From contig JAHWGK010000001.1 of assembly GCA_020054495.1 (NCBI GenBank), forward strand, positions 83,048 through 121,408: DNA of 38,361 nucleotides, written 5' to 3'. The position numbers were made by a program, and so were the translations under genes. Below, piece after piece: positions 7,990 through 16,359 of the stretch. The stretch is from Thermoplasmata archaeon (GTDB lineage Archaea > Thermoplasmatota > E2 > DHVEG-1). The notes under the pieces were generated by a model, which was not told the DNA's origin, did no database searches, and was given only the letters and a program-made list of their open reading frames with translations. Numbering within the stretch: position 1 is the stretch's first letter; every line of letters starts with the position of its first letter.

Positions 7990-9306
7990 ATGATAGGAAA
8001 TAATTTATTTAAAAAAGCAGTAGTTGTAAGCTTAGTTATCATCTTTTGTAGCATTGCCATTTCACCGGCTTTAGGAATATCTAATTTATTAAGATTGGAA
8101 GAAAAGAGTTCTTTGGTTGGTCAAGAGTACCTGCTTCCACCACCGCAATTTATTGATATGTCTTTTGAAAAGTCAATTATGCGCAGAATGTCAATGAGGA
8201 ATTTTACTGATGAGCCGGTTACAGATGAAGAGCTTTCTACTGTTCTTTGGGCAGCATATGGCCTCAGGGATGATGGAAAGCTGACTGTAGCTGAAATTGA
8301 TGGATCTCATGCAGCTGTCATATATGTTCTTTTGGAGGATGTTTATAAATATAATCCTGTGAATCATTCATTGGTTTTTTATAAAGAAGGCGATTATAGA
8401 GATATTGTTGGATGGCAATATAGTGCACCTGTTCAGTTAGGTTTGTGTTGGAATACTGATATTGCAGATGCGAATTTTGGCAGTGCTGAACTTGGAGCAG
8501 TAGGCCAGAATATTTACTTTGCCGCTAATGCTATTGGTTTAGGTACCGTTATAACAGCACAGGGTGACCCGCCTGCAATTACACCAGTTGGGCTGCCTGA
8601 AAATGAACATGGCATGGGCATTATGCCACTTGGCCATATAGAGTTTGATTATAATTTTAAATATAGACCGATGCTCTTTTCTTTTCTTCCTCGTGTTACA
8701 TTTTCAGATACAGAATTGACAACAGCACTTGAGGAGCGAGATGAAGTAACATCATGGGAGAGTGATTCTATTTCAAGAAAAGATTTAAGTCATCTTATCT
8801 GGGCATCCTACGGCTACTCGTACTATCTTGATAAAAGCGGGTCAAATGTGGTAAAAAGGCATCATACTGTTCCTAGTGCTCATGGATATTATCCATTCCG
8901 TATCTATGCTGCTGCCCGCAATGGTGTTTTCCGTTTTATGTATGGTCTGTATAATATAGATCTATGGGGGCTTCCTGTTGTTTCCTTTTTATTACCAGTT
9001 AAGTTGGGTGATAAAAGATCTGAAATTGCTCAAGCAACTGAGTCATTTGCCTCTGATGCGCCATTGAATATTATTATTGTTTTAGATATTGACAAAACAA
9101 ATCAATGGGATGATTTATCTGCTGAAAGTATACGTTGGATTTGGTATTACGAGGCAGGAGCTGCTGCACATAATATACTTTTGCAGGCTACATCTCGCGG
9201 ACTTAACGGTAACATTTTAACAATTAATGATAAAGAAGCTATTTGTTCTTTACTTAGATTAGATGCAGAGAACTATGATCCTATGTTTGTTGTACCAGTA
9301 GGTTAA
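7990..9306 (+). CDS. Secreted protein with two nitroreductase-like domains (SagB/ThcOx-like layout)
   Basis: 438 residues. A Sec-type signal peptide (about 1-30, ending ISPALG) precedes PPPQFIDMSFEKSIMRRMSM, whose RRMSMRNFTDEPVTDEELSTVLWAAYG segment is the FMN-binding entry of the nitroreductase fold. A second, weaker domain begins near 245 (ALEERDEVTSWESDSIS, DLSHLIWASYGYS). Tandem nitroreductase domains occur in SagB-type azoline oxidases and relatives. Nitroreductases are normally cytoplasmic flavoenzymes; export without a twin-arginine motif is odd. The protein at 17069 is a paralogue with matching N-terminal domain and an added PKD module. Whether it still binds FMN is unknown. Confidence 0.75.
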   Translation: MIGNNLFKKAVVVSLVIIFCSIAISPALGISNLLRLEEKSSLVGQEYLLPPPQFIDMSFEKSIMRRMSMRNFTDEPVTDEELSTVLWAAYGLRDDGKLTVAEIDGSHAAVIYVLLEDVYKYNPVNHSLVFYKEGDYRDIVGWQYSAPVQLGLCWNTDIADANFGSAELGAVGQNIYFAANAIGLGTVITAQGDPPAITPVGLPENEHGMGIMPLGHIEFDYNFKYRPMLFSFLPRVTFSDTELTTALEERDEVTSWESDSISRKDLSHLIWASYGYSYYLDKSGSNVVKRHHTVPSAHGYYPFRIYAAARNGVFRFMYGLYNIDLWGLPVVSFLLPVKLGDKRSEIAQATESFASDAPLNIIIVLDIDKTNQWDDLSAESIRWIWYYEAGAAAHNILLQATSRGLNGNILTINDKEAICSLLRLDAENYDPMFVVPVG

Positions 9307-9324
9307 TATCTCAGATTTAATGTA

Positions 9325-9378
9325 TTTATTGAACATATTAAATCTTTATTTCGAATATTTATTATTTTGTTCAATAAA
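9325..9378. other. 10-bp perfect inverted repeat downstream of the nitroreductase gene
   Basis: TTTATTGAAC (9325-9334) and GTTCAATAAA (9369-9378) are exact inverted repeats with a 34-nt AT-rich gap, starting 19 bp after the stop codon. It could be an RNA stem at the mRNA end or a protein-binding site in front of the HTH_10 gene. Confidence 0.4.
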
Positions 9379-9462
9379 TCAAAAAGAAATTTTATGATGG
9401 GGTGTCTCTTAGTTATATTTGGTATGTATCAGTAATATAATTTGATTTTAAGAGGTAAAAAT

Positions 9463-9531
9463 ATGAGGAAAAAAAGTGAATCAATAACCAAACAAATTAA
9501 AAAAACAAAGGGGCGTGATGTCGATAACTAA
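9463..9531 (+). CDS. Possible 22-residue leader ORF overlapping the HTH_10 gene
   Basis: Starts at ATG 9463, 5 nt after an AGAGG-like ribosome-binding site, and encodes a Lys/Arg-rich peptide (MRKKSESITKQIKK...) ending at TAA 9529-9531. The end overlaps the start of the HTH_10 gene in another frame, which would permit translational coupling. No homology can be claimed; a chance ORF is quite possible. Confidence 0.3.
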   Translation: MRKKSESITKQIKKTKGRDVDN

Positions 9532-9850
9532 GGATAAAAAAAACATATATATTATTAAAGGAACTGGTGGTAATGTTAAGAAATTTTTCAAAGCAATGGA
9601 AATTCTATGGGGATTAAAGAATATAAAAATTCAAAAATTAGAGTATAAAGAATGCGACATTCTATCAAACCTTACAGATAACCAGAAAAAAATCCTTGAT
9701 TCAGCAAGAAAGTTTGGATATTATGATTATCCTCGAAAGATAACAAGCGAAGAATTATCTCAAAAAATTGGGATTAAGAAAGATATTACACTTGAAAATT
9801 TGCGTAAGGCAGAAAAACGTATTTTTACAAGAATTCTTACTGAAAATTAG
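9518..9850 (+). CDS. HTH_10 (bacterio-opsin-activator type) DNA-binding protein, short form
   Basis: 110 residues from ATG 9518 (an in-frame GTG lies one codon earlier; GGGG at about 9510-9513 precedes both). The C-terminal half, LTDNQKKILDSARKFGYYDYPRKITSEELSQKIGI..., is the HTH_10 signature (LT-x-x-Q, GYYDYPR, LRKAEKR). Most HTH_10 proteins are about 200 residues with a PAS, GAF or other sensor in front; here only about 50 residues precede the HTH, so this is a minimal or N-terminally reduced regulator. It lies directly upstream of the solute-binding protein/kinase/regulator genes and may control them (inference from position). Confidence 0.75.
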   Translation: MSITKDKKNIYIIKGTGGNVKKFFKAMEILWGLKNIKIQKLEYKECDILSNLTDNQKKILDSARKFGYYDYPRKITSEELSQKIGIKKDITLENLRKAEKRIFTRILTEN

Positions 9851-9982
9851 GTTTGTAAATGATAAGGCTTTGCTTCTTTAAATTCCTAGCAACTCCAAAA
9901 AATAATCTTCTATTTATTCTAAGAAAATGCAATATTATAATAAAAAGTAATTCGTTATGGATTACTATGGGGTTTTTGAGGC

Positions 9983-11563
9983 ATGAGCGTTAATGAAAAA
10001 TTAAAGAGGCTAAATGTGATGATTTTGTTTATTTTGATTTTCTCAGGTCTATCTGGTTGTATCAATCAGAGTGAAAATGATAACGATACTCCCCTTACTA
10101 GAGATTCTTTGGTTATTGGTGTTACAGAATTAAACTTTGGTTTTTATCCCTGGGCAAAGAGCTATGATACTTCTACTATCACTGTCAATATGAATATTTT
10201 TAACGCCTTAGTAGAACCTGATCAAATTTTTAGATTAAAACCAAAACTTGCTACATCATGGAATAATCCTAACAATTTAACCTGGAGATTCTACCTTAGA
10301 GAAAATGTGAAATTTCACAATGGCTATAGTTTTACTTCAGAAGATGTTAATTACAGTATTGAATATATAAAAGGGGATGTAGGTAGTGGTTTAAGGGATT
10401 TATTAGCCTCTGTTGAGAAAGTCGAAATTATTGATGAACACACAGTTGACATAATCACAGATGGACCTTGCCCTGTTCTATTGAATAAACTTGTTGATAT
10501 CCCAATGTTATCTAAGAGATATCAGGAAGAAACTTCTATTGAATGGCCAATAGGAACTGGACCTTATAAGTTAGTTGGTTATGTTGAAGAGGAGTATGTA
10601 ATACTCGATAGATTTGATGATTACTGGGGTGGTCCATTAGAAGTGAAAAATGTTACATTTACTAAAATTGATGATGAAGAAGAAATGAAGAATGCAGTAA
10701 TCGATGGTGAGATAGATATTGCAAGTCATGTTATACCAAGATATTATGAAGAAATTTTAGAATGTCAAGAAGTCGCTGTTGATCGTTGTCCTCATCCTTC
10801 AGTAATCTATCTTGGTTTTGATTTCAGAGAAAATGATAGTGTTGGTTACAAGGGAGAAAAAAATCCTTTATCAGATGTAAGAGTAAGAAAAGCAATCTAT
10901 CATGCAATTAATATAACCAATATTATTGATAATATTTTGAATGGCACTGATTTCGCAGAACCAGCTTCTCAGTTTGTCTCATCCTTAATTTTTGGTTATA
11001 ATCCAGCCATTGAAAGACTACCATATGATCTTGATAAAGCTAAGGAACTGATGAAAGAAGCAGGATATAAGGATGGATTTGAATTAGTGTTGGATTGTCA
11101 TAATGATTCCTATACACAGAGGCGGATTGCTGAAAACATCGGAACTCAGTTATCTGAAATAATAGATGTTAAACTTAATTTTCTACCAGTTGAAGATTTC
11201 TTTATGAAAATTGTAACCAGAAATACTTCGTCTTATATCCTTGGTTGGCTTGTTGCAACAGGAGATGCTGGAGAAATTTTTGATTATATGCTGAGAACTG
11301 TTGACAAAGAAGTAGGTATTGGAACATATAATCTTGGATTTTATTCAAATTCAGAGGTAGATAGCATTGGGGAGAATGTCTCTCATATTTTAGATCCGGA
11401 TGAGAGACTTGAACTTATGCAGGAAGGATTTCGGATAGCAATGGAAGATGTAGCTTGGGTCCCATTATACGTTCCAAGATGTATTTATGGAATTGCAGAC
11501 TATATCACTTGGAATCCAAAACCAAACATGGTATTGGCAGTGGAGGAAATGGGATTTAAGTGA
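9983..11563 (+). CDS. ABC-type solute-binding lipoprotein (SBP family 5, peptide/nickel type)
   Basis: 526 residues. The N terminus has a hydrophobic segment ending in a lipobox-like FSGLSGC (Cys26), so it is probably lipid-anchored outside the membrane. The body matches family-5 binding proteins: LKPKLATSWNN, WRFYLRENVKFHNGYSFTSEDV, GTGPYKL near 190, and DVRVRKAIYHAIN near 300. Such proteins bind oligopeptides, nickel chelates or sugars. No permease or ATPase gene lies alongside; instead a histidine kinase begins about 18 bp after the stop and a response regulator follows. That suggests a sensory rather than an import role, or that the permease is elsewhere. Ligand unknown. Confidence 0.85.
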   Translation: MSVNEKLKRLNVMILFILIFSGLSGCINQSENDNDTPLTRDSLVIGVTELNFGFYPWAKSYDTSTITVNMNIFNALVEPDQIFRLKPKLATSWNNPNNLTWRFYLRENVKFHNGYSFTSEDVNYSIEYIKGDVGSGLRDLLASVEKVEIIDEHTVDIITDGPCPVLLNKLVDIPMLSKRYQEETSIEWPIGTGPYKLVGYVEEEYVILDRFDDYWGGPLEVKNVTFTKIDDEEEMKNAVIDGEIDIASHVIPRYYEEILECQEVAVDRCPHPSVIYLGFDFRENDSVGYKGEKNPLSDVRVRKAIYHAINITNIIDNILNGTDFAEPASQFVSSLIFGYNPAIERLPYDLDKAKELMKEAGYKDGFELVLDCHNDSYTQRRIAENIGTQLSEIIDVKLNFLPVEDFFMKIVTRNTSSYILGWLVATGDAGEIFDYMLRTVDKEVGIGTYNLGFYSNSEVDSIGENVSHILDPDERLELMQEGFRIAMEDVAWVPLYVPRCIYGIADYITWNPKPNMVLAVEEMGFK

Positions 11564-11581
11564 TTGGAGGAACTAAAAAGA

Positions 11582-13231
11582 ATGAAAAAAATGCGCAGTC
11601 TAAAAATTAAGATAATATTACCAGTTTTTTTCATATTAATACTGGTTTTTTTAGCTAGTTCTCTGATAATAATTGACCGAGAATATAATGATGCAAAGCA
11701 TTCTTTAATTGATAATGCTGAATCATATTCAAGTTTATCAGGTGTAACATTAATAAAGTATTTCGATCGTTATTATGAATCTGGTTTCTATCAATTTATA
11801 CAAATTGTAGATGACTTAATGAAGCTTAACGAAAACGTTTATCAAATACAACTTGTAGATATTAATGGTAAAATCTTATTTGATACCACTGAAATAACAA
11901 CGAAAACAAAATATAATGAAATAAGTCTTGGAGAAAGATATCTGGAAAGTAGCGACTTAATTGAAAAGTCAAGATCATCAATTGCTTCAAAAGAGATATC
12001 TAAAAATGAACAATTTGTAGATATTATTCAACCTTATATCGACGAATGGGGAAGACATGATTTTTCAGTTAGATATCTCTTTTCACTTGCAAGTTTAGAA
12101 GAAATGAAACAGGAGATGATTTCTACTGCTTTTATTTCCTCGGGAGTTTTCATTCTAGTCTCATTTTTATTCATTTTTGTACTATTTAATCGATTTATTA
12201 CTATGCCAATAGGAGAATTAATTAAAGGTGTTAGATCAACAGGTTCAGGGCATTTAGGAAGTAAGGTAAAAATATATTCCAAAGATGAACTAGGTGAATT
12301 AGCTCATGCATTTAATAAAATGAGTTTTGATTTGAAAAAAACACAAGACCGTATAAAAGATTATAGTGAAAATCTTGAAAAACTTGTTACAAAAAGGACT
12401 GAAGAGCTTGAAGATAAAACGGCTAATCTTGTGAAAATAAATAAAGATCTAATAAAGACTAGGAAAGAATTAGACGCTTTAAATAAGAATTTAGAAAAAA
12501 GGATAATAGAAAGAACTGAGGAAGTCGAGCAGCTTTTAAAACAGAAAGATGAATTTATCAATCAACTTAGCCATGATTTGAAAAGCCCATTAATGCCTCT
12601 TACAGTTTTAATACCGGTTCTTGAAAAACAAGAAACAGATGAAAATAAAATTGAGATTTTACAAGTGCTACATAGAAATGTTCAATACATGAGGAACATA
12701 GCTGTAAAAACCCTTGAACTTGCAAAACTAAATTCCCCAAAAACCAAGTTTTTAATTAAAAAATTAGATTTAAAAGATGAAATAAAGAGAATTATTCAGA
12801 ACAAAAAAACACTATTTGAAGCGAAAAAAATAAAAGTAAATAATAATGTTACAAAAAAATTGTTAGTAAAAGCTGATAAGTTAAGGCTTGAAGAACTTAT
12901 TTCAAATTTGCTAGAAAATTCAGTTGAATTCTCAGAAGTTAATGGTAAAATTATTATTGATGCAGAACAAGAAAAGGAATTTGCTAAAATTTCAATAAAA
13001 GACACAGGGATAGGTATGACAAAACAACAGATTAAACATGCATTTGAAGAGTTTTACAAGGCAGATCAATCACGTCATGATTTTCATAGTAGCGGACTGG
13101 GTCTAACAATATCAAAAAGAATTGTAGAAAAGCATAATGGAAAAATATGGATGGAAAGTACATGTCCTGGCAAAGGAACCACGGTATTTTTCACATTACC
13201 ATTATATAAAAATAAAGAGGAAGGAAAATAA
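11582..13231 (+). CDS. Membrane sensor histidine kinase (HAMP, HisKA, HATPase)
   Basis: 549 residues from ATG 11582, with GGAGG at 11566-11570 upstream; an in-frame TTG at 11564 precedes the ribosome-binding site and is less likely. Layout: TM1 (about 8-28), an extracytoplasmic region of about 160 residues, TM2 (about 185-208), HAMP (RFITMPIGELIKG... DELGELAHAFNKM), a long charged coiled coil, HisKA with phospho-acceptor His331 in QLSHDLKSPL, and an HATPase with N box (NLLENSVEF), DTGIGM and SSGLGLTISKRIVEKH. It autophosphorylates and should pass phosphate to the receiver protein encoded next. Following the solute-binding lipoprotein gene almost directly, it may read that protein's ligand state. 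Confidence 0.92.
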   Translation: MKKMRSLKIKIILPVFFILILVFLASSLIIIDREYNDAKHSLIDNAESYSSLSGVTLIKYFDRYYESGFYQFIQIVDDLMKLNENVYQIQLVDINGKILFDTTEITTKTKYNEISLGERYLESSDLIEKSRSSIASKEISKNEQFVDIIQPYIDEWGRHDFSVRYLFSLASLEEMKQEMISTAFISSGVFILVSFLFIFVLFNRFITMPIGELIKGVRSTGSGHLGSKVKIYSKDELGELAHAFNKMSFDLKKTQDRIKDYSENLEKLVTKRTEELEDKTANLVKINKDLIKTRKELDALNKNLEKRIIERTEEVEQLLKQKDEFINQLSHDLKSPLMPLTVLIPVLEKQETDENKIEILQVLHRNVQYMRNIAVKTLELAKLNSPKTKFLIKKLDLKDEIKRIIQNKKTLFEAKKIKVNNNVTKKLLVKADKLRLEELISNLLENSVEFSEVNGKIIIDAEQEKEFAKISIKDTGIGMTKQQIKHAFEEFYKADQSRHDFHSSGLGLTISKRIVEKHNGKIWMESTCPGKGTTVFFTLPLYKNKEEGK

Positions 13232-13287
13232 AAGTCTCAAATATTTAAGGCTTGAGTGATATATAAAAAAATGAAGGTTTGAAAGAT

Positions 13288-13671
13288 ATGAAAAAGATAA
13301 TGTTAGTTGACGATGAACAGGATCAGATTTTTTCTATTAAAACTGGTTTTGAACAGGAATATCCAAATGAATACGAAATTATTGGTGTTGAAAGTGGAAA
13401 AAAATGTTTTAAATTATTAGAAAAAAGCGTGAAACCTGATCTTATTTTACTTGATATTATGATGCCGGATATGAATGGTTGGGAAGTTTTTGATAAGTTA
13501 CGAGCTGATCAATCATGGAAAAAAATACCTGTTATTTTTATTACAGCACGTTCAGATGATTTAGCAGCTAATGCGGGAGCAATGATTGCAGATGATTATA
13601 TTGAAAAACCTATTGATATTAAAGATTTGAAAACAAGAATTGAAAATGTTTTAAACAAATCTAAAAAATGA
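13288..13671 (+). CDS. Single-domain response regulator (CheY-like receiver)
   Basis: 127 residues from ATG 13288; an in-frame TTG three codons earlier is less likely. All receiver landmarks are present: the acidic pair in MLVDDEQD, phospho-acceptor Asp56 in LILLDIMMPDMNGW, Thr in FITARSDD and Lys in YIEKPID. There is no output domain, so it must act by protein contact or phosphorelay. It follows the kinase by 56 bp on the same strand and is presumably its partner. Its end is only 3 bp from the end of the convergent Lrp-type gene, leaving essentially no room for a separate terminator. Confidence 0.93.
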   Translation: MKKIMLVDDEQDQIFSIKTGFEQEYPNEYEIIGVESGKKCFKLLEKSVKPDLILLDIMMPDMNGWEVFDKLRADQSWKKIPVIFITARSDDLAANAGAMIADDYIEKPIDIKDLKTRIENVLNKSKK

Positions 13672-13674
13672 GTT

Positions 13675-14646
13675 TTATTCTTGTTCAGGTAAGAAATTAG
13701 TTTTATGGATCTCAGTTACATAAAGATAATTATATGATGTTATATCATCTGGAAATTTGCGTCTTATATCTTCCATTAATTTGTGAAAATGTTCAAAGTT
13801 TAATGTAAAAACAGATAATTCTAAATCGTAGCCCCCTACTGCTTTATGAATTTCCCATATGAAGGGTATGTTGCTTAGATAACTAATAATATAATTTTTT
13901 TTGTCATAGTTTCTAAGTGATAAATTTACATTGAAAGGTTTAAAACCCAGTTTATTTGTATCTATAGAAATTGAATATCTTTGAATAATTCTCATGTTTA
14001 TTAGTCTATTAATACGATTAATAATGGTGGTTGATGTCAAGTTAATTTCTTTTGCTATTTTGATACTTGGAATCCTAGAATTTTTTGCTAATAAACATAG
14101 AATTTTATAATCTATATCGTCGATATCTACTATTTTACCGGTATATCTGTATTCATATGCTTTTTCGTCAGAGTGAGGCAATTCAGTAAATAAAGTTGCA
14201 TGTTTATAGCCGAATTTTTCGTACAACTGAGAAAAATCAATTTCTTTTAAAAAATATCTATAGCGTTTTAATGTTTCTTCATAAAATGAATAGAAATCAT
14301 TTGGATTTTTTACTAATATAGCTGTTGTAAAATCATATCTTCCTTTAGATGAAGCTGCGCTCCAAGTATTTTTGTAATTTACGAAATAATTAATGATTTC
14401 CTTTTCTTTTTCTGGTGATGCATATTGGAAAACAAAATTCAGCCGATATACAGTATATCCTAGCTTGAATACATCTATCATAGTATTAAAATTTTGAATT
14501 ATATTTTCTTTTACAAGTCGATCTATACGGTATTTTACGACGGTTTTTGGTAAACCAACCTTTTTCCCTATAGAAGATAAAGAATCTCTTGAATTTAAAA
14601 GAAGATGGTACAATATTTTATGATCTCTGGAGTCTAAATTCTGCAT
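13675..14646 (-). CDS. Double Lrp/AsnC-type transcriptional regulator
   Basis: 323 residues, about twice the usual Lrp length, made of two tandem copies of HTH plus an alpha/beta region: LDSRDHKILYHLLLNSRDSL... at the N terminus and IDDIDYKILCLLAKNSRIPS... from about 178. Each HTH shows the typical Lrp pattern (D-x-x-I-L-x-x-L, then a recognition helix such as KTVVKYRIDRL and TTIINRINRL). Lrp-family proteins sense amino acids or other small molecules and bind DNA as dimers or octamers; a fused double form could bind as a pseudo-dimer. GGGGGA lies shortly upstream of the ATG. It is convergent with the two-component genes. Effector unknown. Confidence 0.85.
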   Translation of the reverse strand: MQNLDSRDHKILYHLLLNSRDSLSSIGKKVGLPKTVVKYRIDRLVKENIIQNFNTMIDVFKLGYTVYRLNFVFQYASPEKEKEIINYFVNYKNTWSAASSKGRYDFTTAILVKNPNDFYSFYEETLKRYRYFLKEIDFSQLYEKFGYKHATLFTELPHSDEKAYEYRYTGKIVDIDDIDYKILCLLAKNSRIPSIKIAKEINLTSTTIINRINRLINMRIIQRYSISIDTNKLGFKPFNVNLSLRNYDKKNYIISYLSNIPFIWEIHKAVGGYDLELSVFTLNFEHFHKLMEDIRRKFPDDITSYNYLYVTEIHKTNFLPEQE

Positions 14647-14795
14647 TTATAGATAGTCCCCCAATTTTTCAAATAGATTATTTGTACTTATTCAAATATT
14701 AAAGATAAATCTTTTGATTTTGTTCAAATATTTCATAATAACTCTTTTTTTCTAAAAAAAGTTTTAAAACATAATACAAAGAAGGATTAAAAAAT

Positions 14796-15686
14796 ATGAA
14801 GAAAATGTTGCCATTATTGGTGATAGGGGTTTTAGTCCTTAGTGGACTTGGAGCTGGAGTTGCCATTGGTGAAGAAATTAAACAAGAAACCCAGCGCTCA
14901 TATCCTAACATCCAGACGATAAATAACGATAAATTTGAAATCGTAGCAAAATATTCCTATATCCGGAGTTACCCTGAGGGTGGGGGGATATTTATAATTA
15001 AAATGACTCCAAAAAATGGTTTTTCTGGTTATGTATCTTTACAAATCAATGCTGATCCTAATTTAAATGCACAATTGGATAGAGAAAACTTGAATAAACA
15101 ATCACAGGTTGCAGAGCTCACCATACAGCCTAATGAATTAACTGAACTCAAAACTTATGAAATTGTACTTACAGCCACTTATCACAAGAAATCAAGGCAT
15201 GCGACATTCCTCAATTGGATTAGTAAGATAAAGTTCCCTATTTTATCATACTTAATTAGTCGTTTATTTAATCGTTGCAACGGTGATTCTGGTGGTACAC
15301 ATTTGTCTCATATTGATGAGACACTTGTACTAGAGGTTGAGATGTTCGATTGGAGCTCAGATAATCTTCCTGATGCAATTATAAAACGAGACGAGCTTAT
15401 TGATTGGCTTGAAGCTGAGCACCCTGAATTTGGTACCTTCTCAGGTGAGAATTGGTTTGCATATGTAACATATCCAGCACATTTAATTGTCGAACATTGG
15501 ACATTTTTATATGAAAAATGGGAGATGCGGATTTGTTACCACGTTATGATTCCCCCTCATAATTGGTCGAAGCTTTGGTTACGTCCGCGGGGTGAAGTAG
15601 ATGCTGTTTTTGCAGCAAAACGTGAATATGATGGAACAGCTTACGAAATACCAGTTTCTGATTATCCTACCTTTTATGGATATTAA
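14796..15686 (+). CDS. Secreted protein of unknown function
   Basis: 296 residues. The signal peptide MKKMLPLLVIGVLVLSGLGAG is nearly the same as that of the C25 peptidase (MKIFLPLLVVGILVLGGLGA), showing a shared export leader. The mature part has a beta-rich region (about 45-125) that could be Ig-like, a hydrophobic segment (about 133-150, FLNWISKIKFPILSYLISRL), and a C-terminal acidic/aromatic region with several Trp. I recognise no family. A weak AAGGA ribosome-binding site precedes the ATG. A repeat hairpin follows the stop codon by 18 bp. Confidence 0.7.
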   Translation: MKKMLPLLVIGVLVLSGLGAGVAIGEEIKQETQRSYPNIQTINNDKFEIVAKYSYIRSYPEGGGIFIIKMTPKNGFSGYVSLQINADPNLNAQLDRENLNKQSQVAELTIQPNELTELKTYEIVLTATYHKKSRHATFLNWISKIKFPILSYLISRLFNRCNGDSGGTHLSHIDETLVLEVEMFDWSSDNLPDAIIKRDELIDWLEAEHPEFGTFSGENWFAYVTYPAHLIVEHWTFLYEKWEMRICYHVMIPPHNWSKLWLRPRGEVDAVFAAKREYDGTAYEIPVSDYPTFYGY

Positions 15687-15704
15687 TTTAGTCGTTTGCT
15701 CTAG

Positions 15705-15754
15705 TTGCTAGGTATAATTATCATACCTAGCAGGTTTTAATCAGGGTACAGTGA
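15705..15754 (+). repeat. Interspersed repeat: core with perfect hairpin
   Basis: TGCTAGGTAT (15705-15714) and ATACCTAGCA (15722-15731) are exact complements around a 7-nt loop; GGTTTT follows, then AATCAGGGTACAGTGA, the start of the body. Other copies keep the right arm but only a degenerate left arm (GTTAGATAT-like), so this may preserve the ancestral fold. It comes 18 bp after the stop of the secreted unknown gene and could also terminate its transcript. Confidence 0.85.
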
Positions 15755-15802
15755 AAAGGTTTTTTAAAGAAACAAATGTTATGAAATAAGGAGGAAGGTG
15801 AT

Positions 15803-15910
15803 ATGAGTAAATCCAAGAGCAAAAAAGATATGTTTTCAGGAAAGAAACCTGCGCCTTTAACAAAGAAGGAAAGAAAGGCACGTAAGAAGAAGAGAAAAGG
15901 AAAAAATTAA
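15803..15910 (+). CDS. Lysine-rich 35-residue microprotein
   Basis: The ORF MSKSKSKKDMFSGKKPAPLT... ends in a highly basic KKERKARKKKRKGKN tail; 14 Lys and 3 Arg in 35 residues. It has one of the best ribosome-binding sites in the window (AAGGAGGAAGGTG, 15788-15800) and ends in a T-tract (15912-15920) right after the stop, so it looks like a complete transcription unit. Its charge suggests nucleic-acid or ribosome binding. It lies alone between two repeat cores about 250 bp apart. No family recognised. Confidence 0.6.
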   Translation: MSKSKSKKDMFSGKKPAPLTKKERKARKKKRKGKN

Positions 15911-15965
15911 CTTTTTTTTTATTTATCTGATTTTCAAAAAAAGAAAAAATATTGATTTTTTTTTC

Positions 15966-16011
15966 AAATTATTATACCTGGCAGGTTTGTTGATGGGTAC
16001 AGTGATTAGAG
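15966..16011 (+). repeat. Interspersed repeat, left core plus first nonamer
   Basis: ATTATTATACCTGGCAGGTTTG is a core with small changes; GGGTACAGTGATTAGAG follows. The rest of the body is absent. It ends 9 bp before the stop codon of the minus-strand toxin gene. Confidence 0.8.
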
Positions 16012-16020
16012 AAAAGTAAA

Positions 16021-16359
16021 TCAATATCCAAACTTTCTTTCATATTCTTTATGAGGAAACCACTCAAGAATTAGATTAATAATCATTAATTTGTCTTCAA
16101 AAATTGAATATATCAATCTCCATCCGTCTGGAAGGTCATATTTCCATAGATTATTAATTTGATAATTTTTAATATAACCTTTAGGCCATAGTTTTCTAGG
16201 AATTTTTACTCCACATATTGGATTTTTCTTTAGGTCATCTATTGCCCTTTCGATAAATTCATAAAGTTGTTTATCTTCAAATTTTCCTTCTTTTAACTTA
16301 TCAAAGTTATTTTCCAATTTGGGGTTTGCAAAAGCAACATAAATTGGTTTATCGCTCAT
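16021..16359 (-). CDS. RelE/ParE-superfamily toxin (putative)
   Basis: 112 residues. FEDKQLYEFIERAIDDLKKNPICGVKIPRKLWPKGYIKNYQINNLWKYDLPDGWRLIYSI matches the archaeal RelE-like mRNA interferase pattern (helical hairpin, then strands carrying NLWKYDLPDGWRLIY). Such toxins cut mRNA or block translation and are silenced by the partner antitoxin. Its ATG overlaps the TGA of the upstream gene by 4 bp (ATGA, 16356-16359), so translation is coupled. This upstream-partner order is common in toxin-antitoxin pairs. Confidence 0.75.
   Translation of the reverse strand: MSDKPIYVAFANPKLENNFDKLKEGKFEDKQLYEFIERAIDDLKKNPICGVKIPRKLWPKGYIKNYQINNLWKYDLPDGWRLIYSIFEDKLMIINLILEWFPHKEYERKFGY

Noticed and set aside
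9463-9850. A frameshifted longer HTH_10 protein joining the 22-residue ORF with the regulator
   Set aside because: The leader peptide is Lys-rich and bears no resemblance to the sensor region of longer HTH_10 proteins, so a frameshift explanation has no support.
9881-9900. ATTCCTAGCAACTCC as another repeat core
   Set aside because: Only eight central bases match and neither body nor T-run follows, so chance is sufficient.
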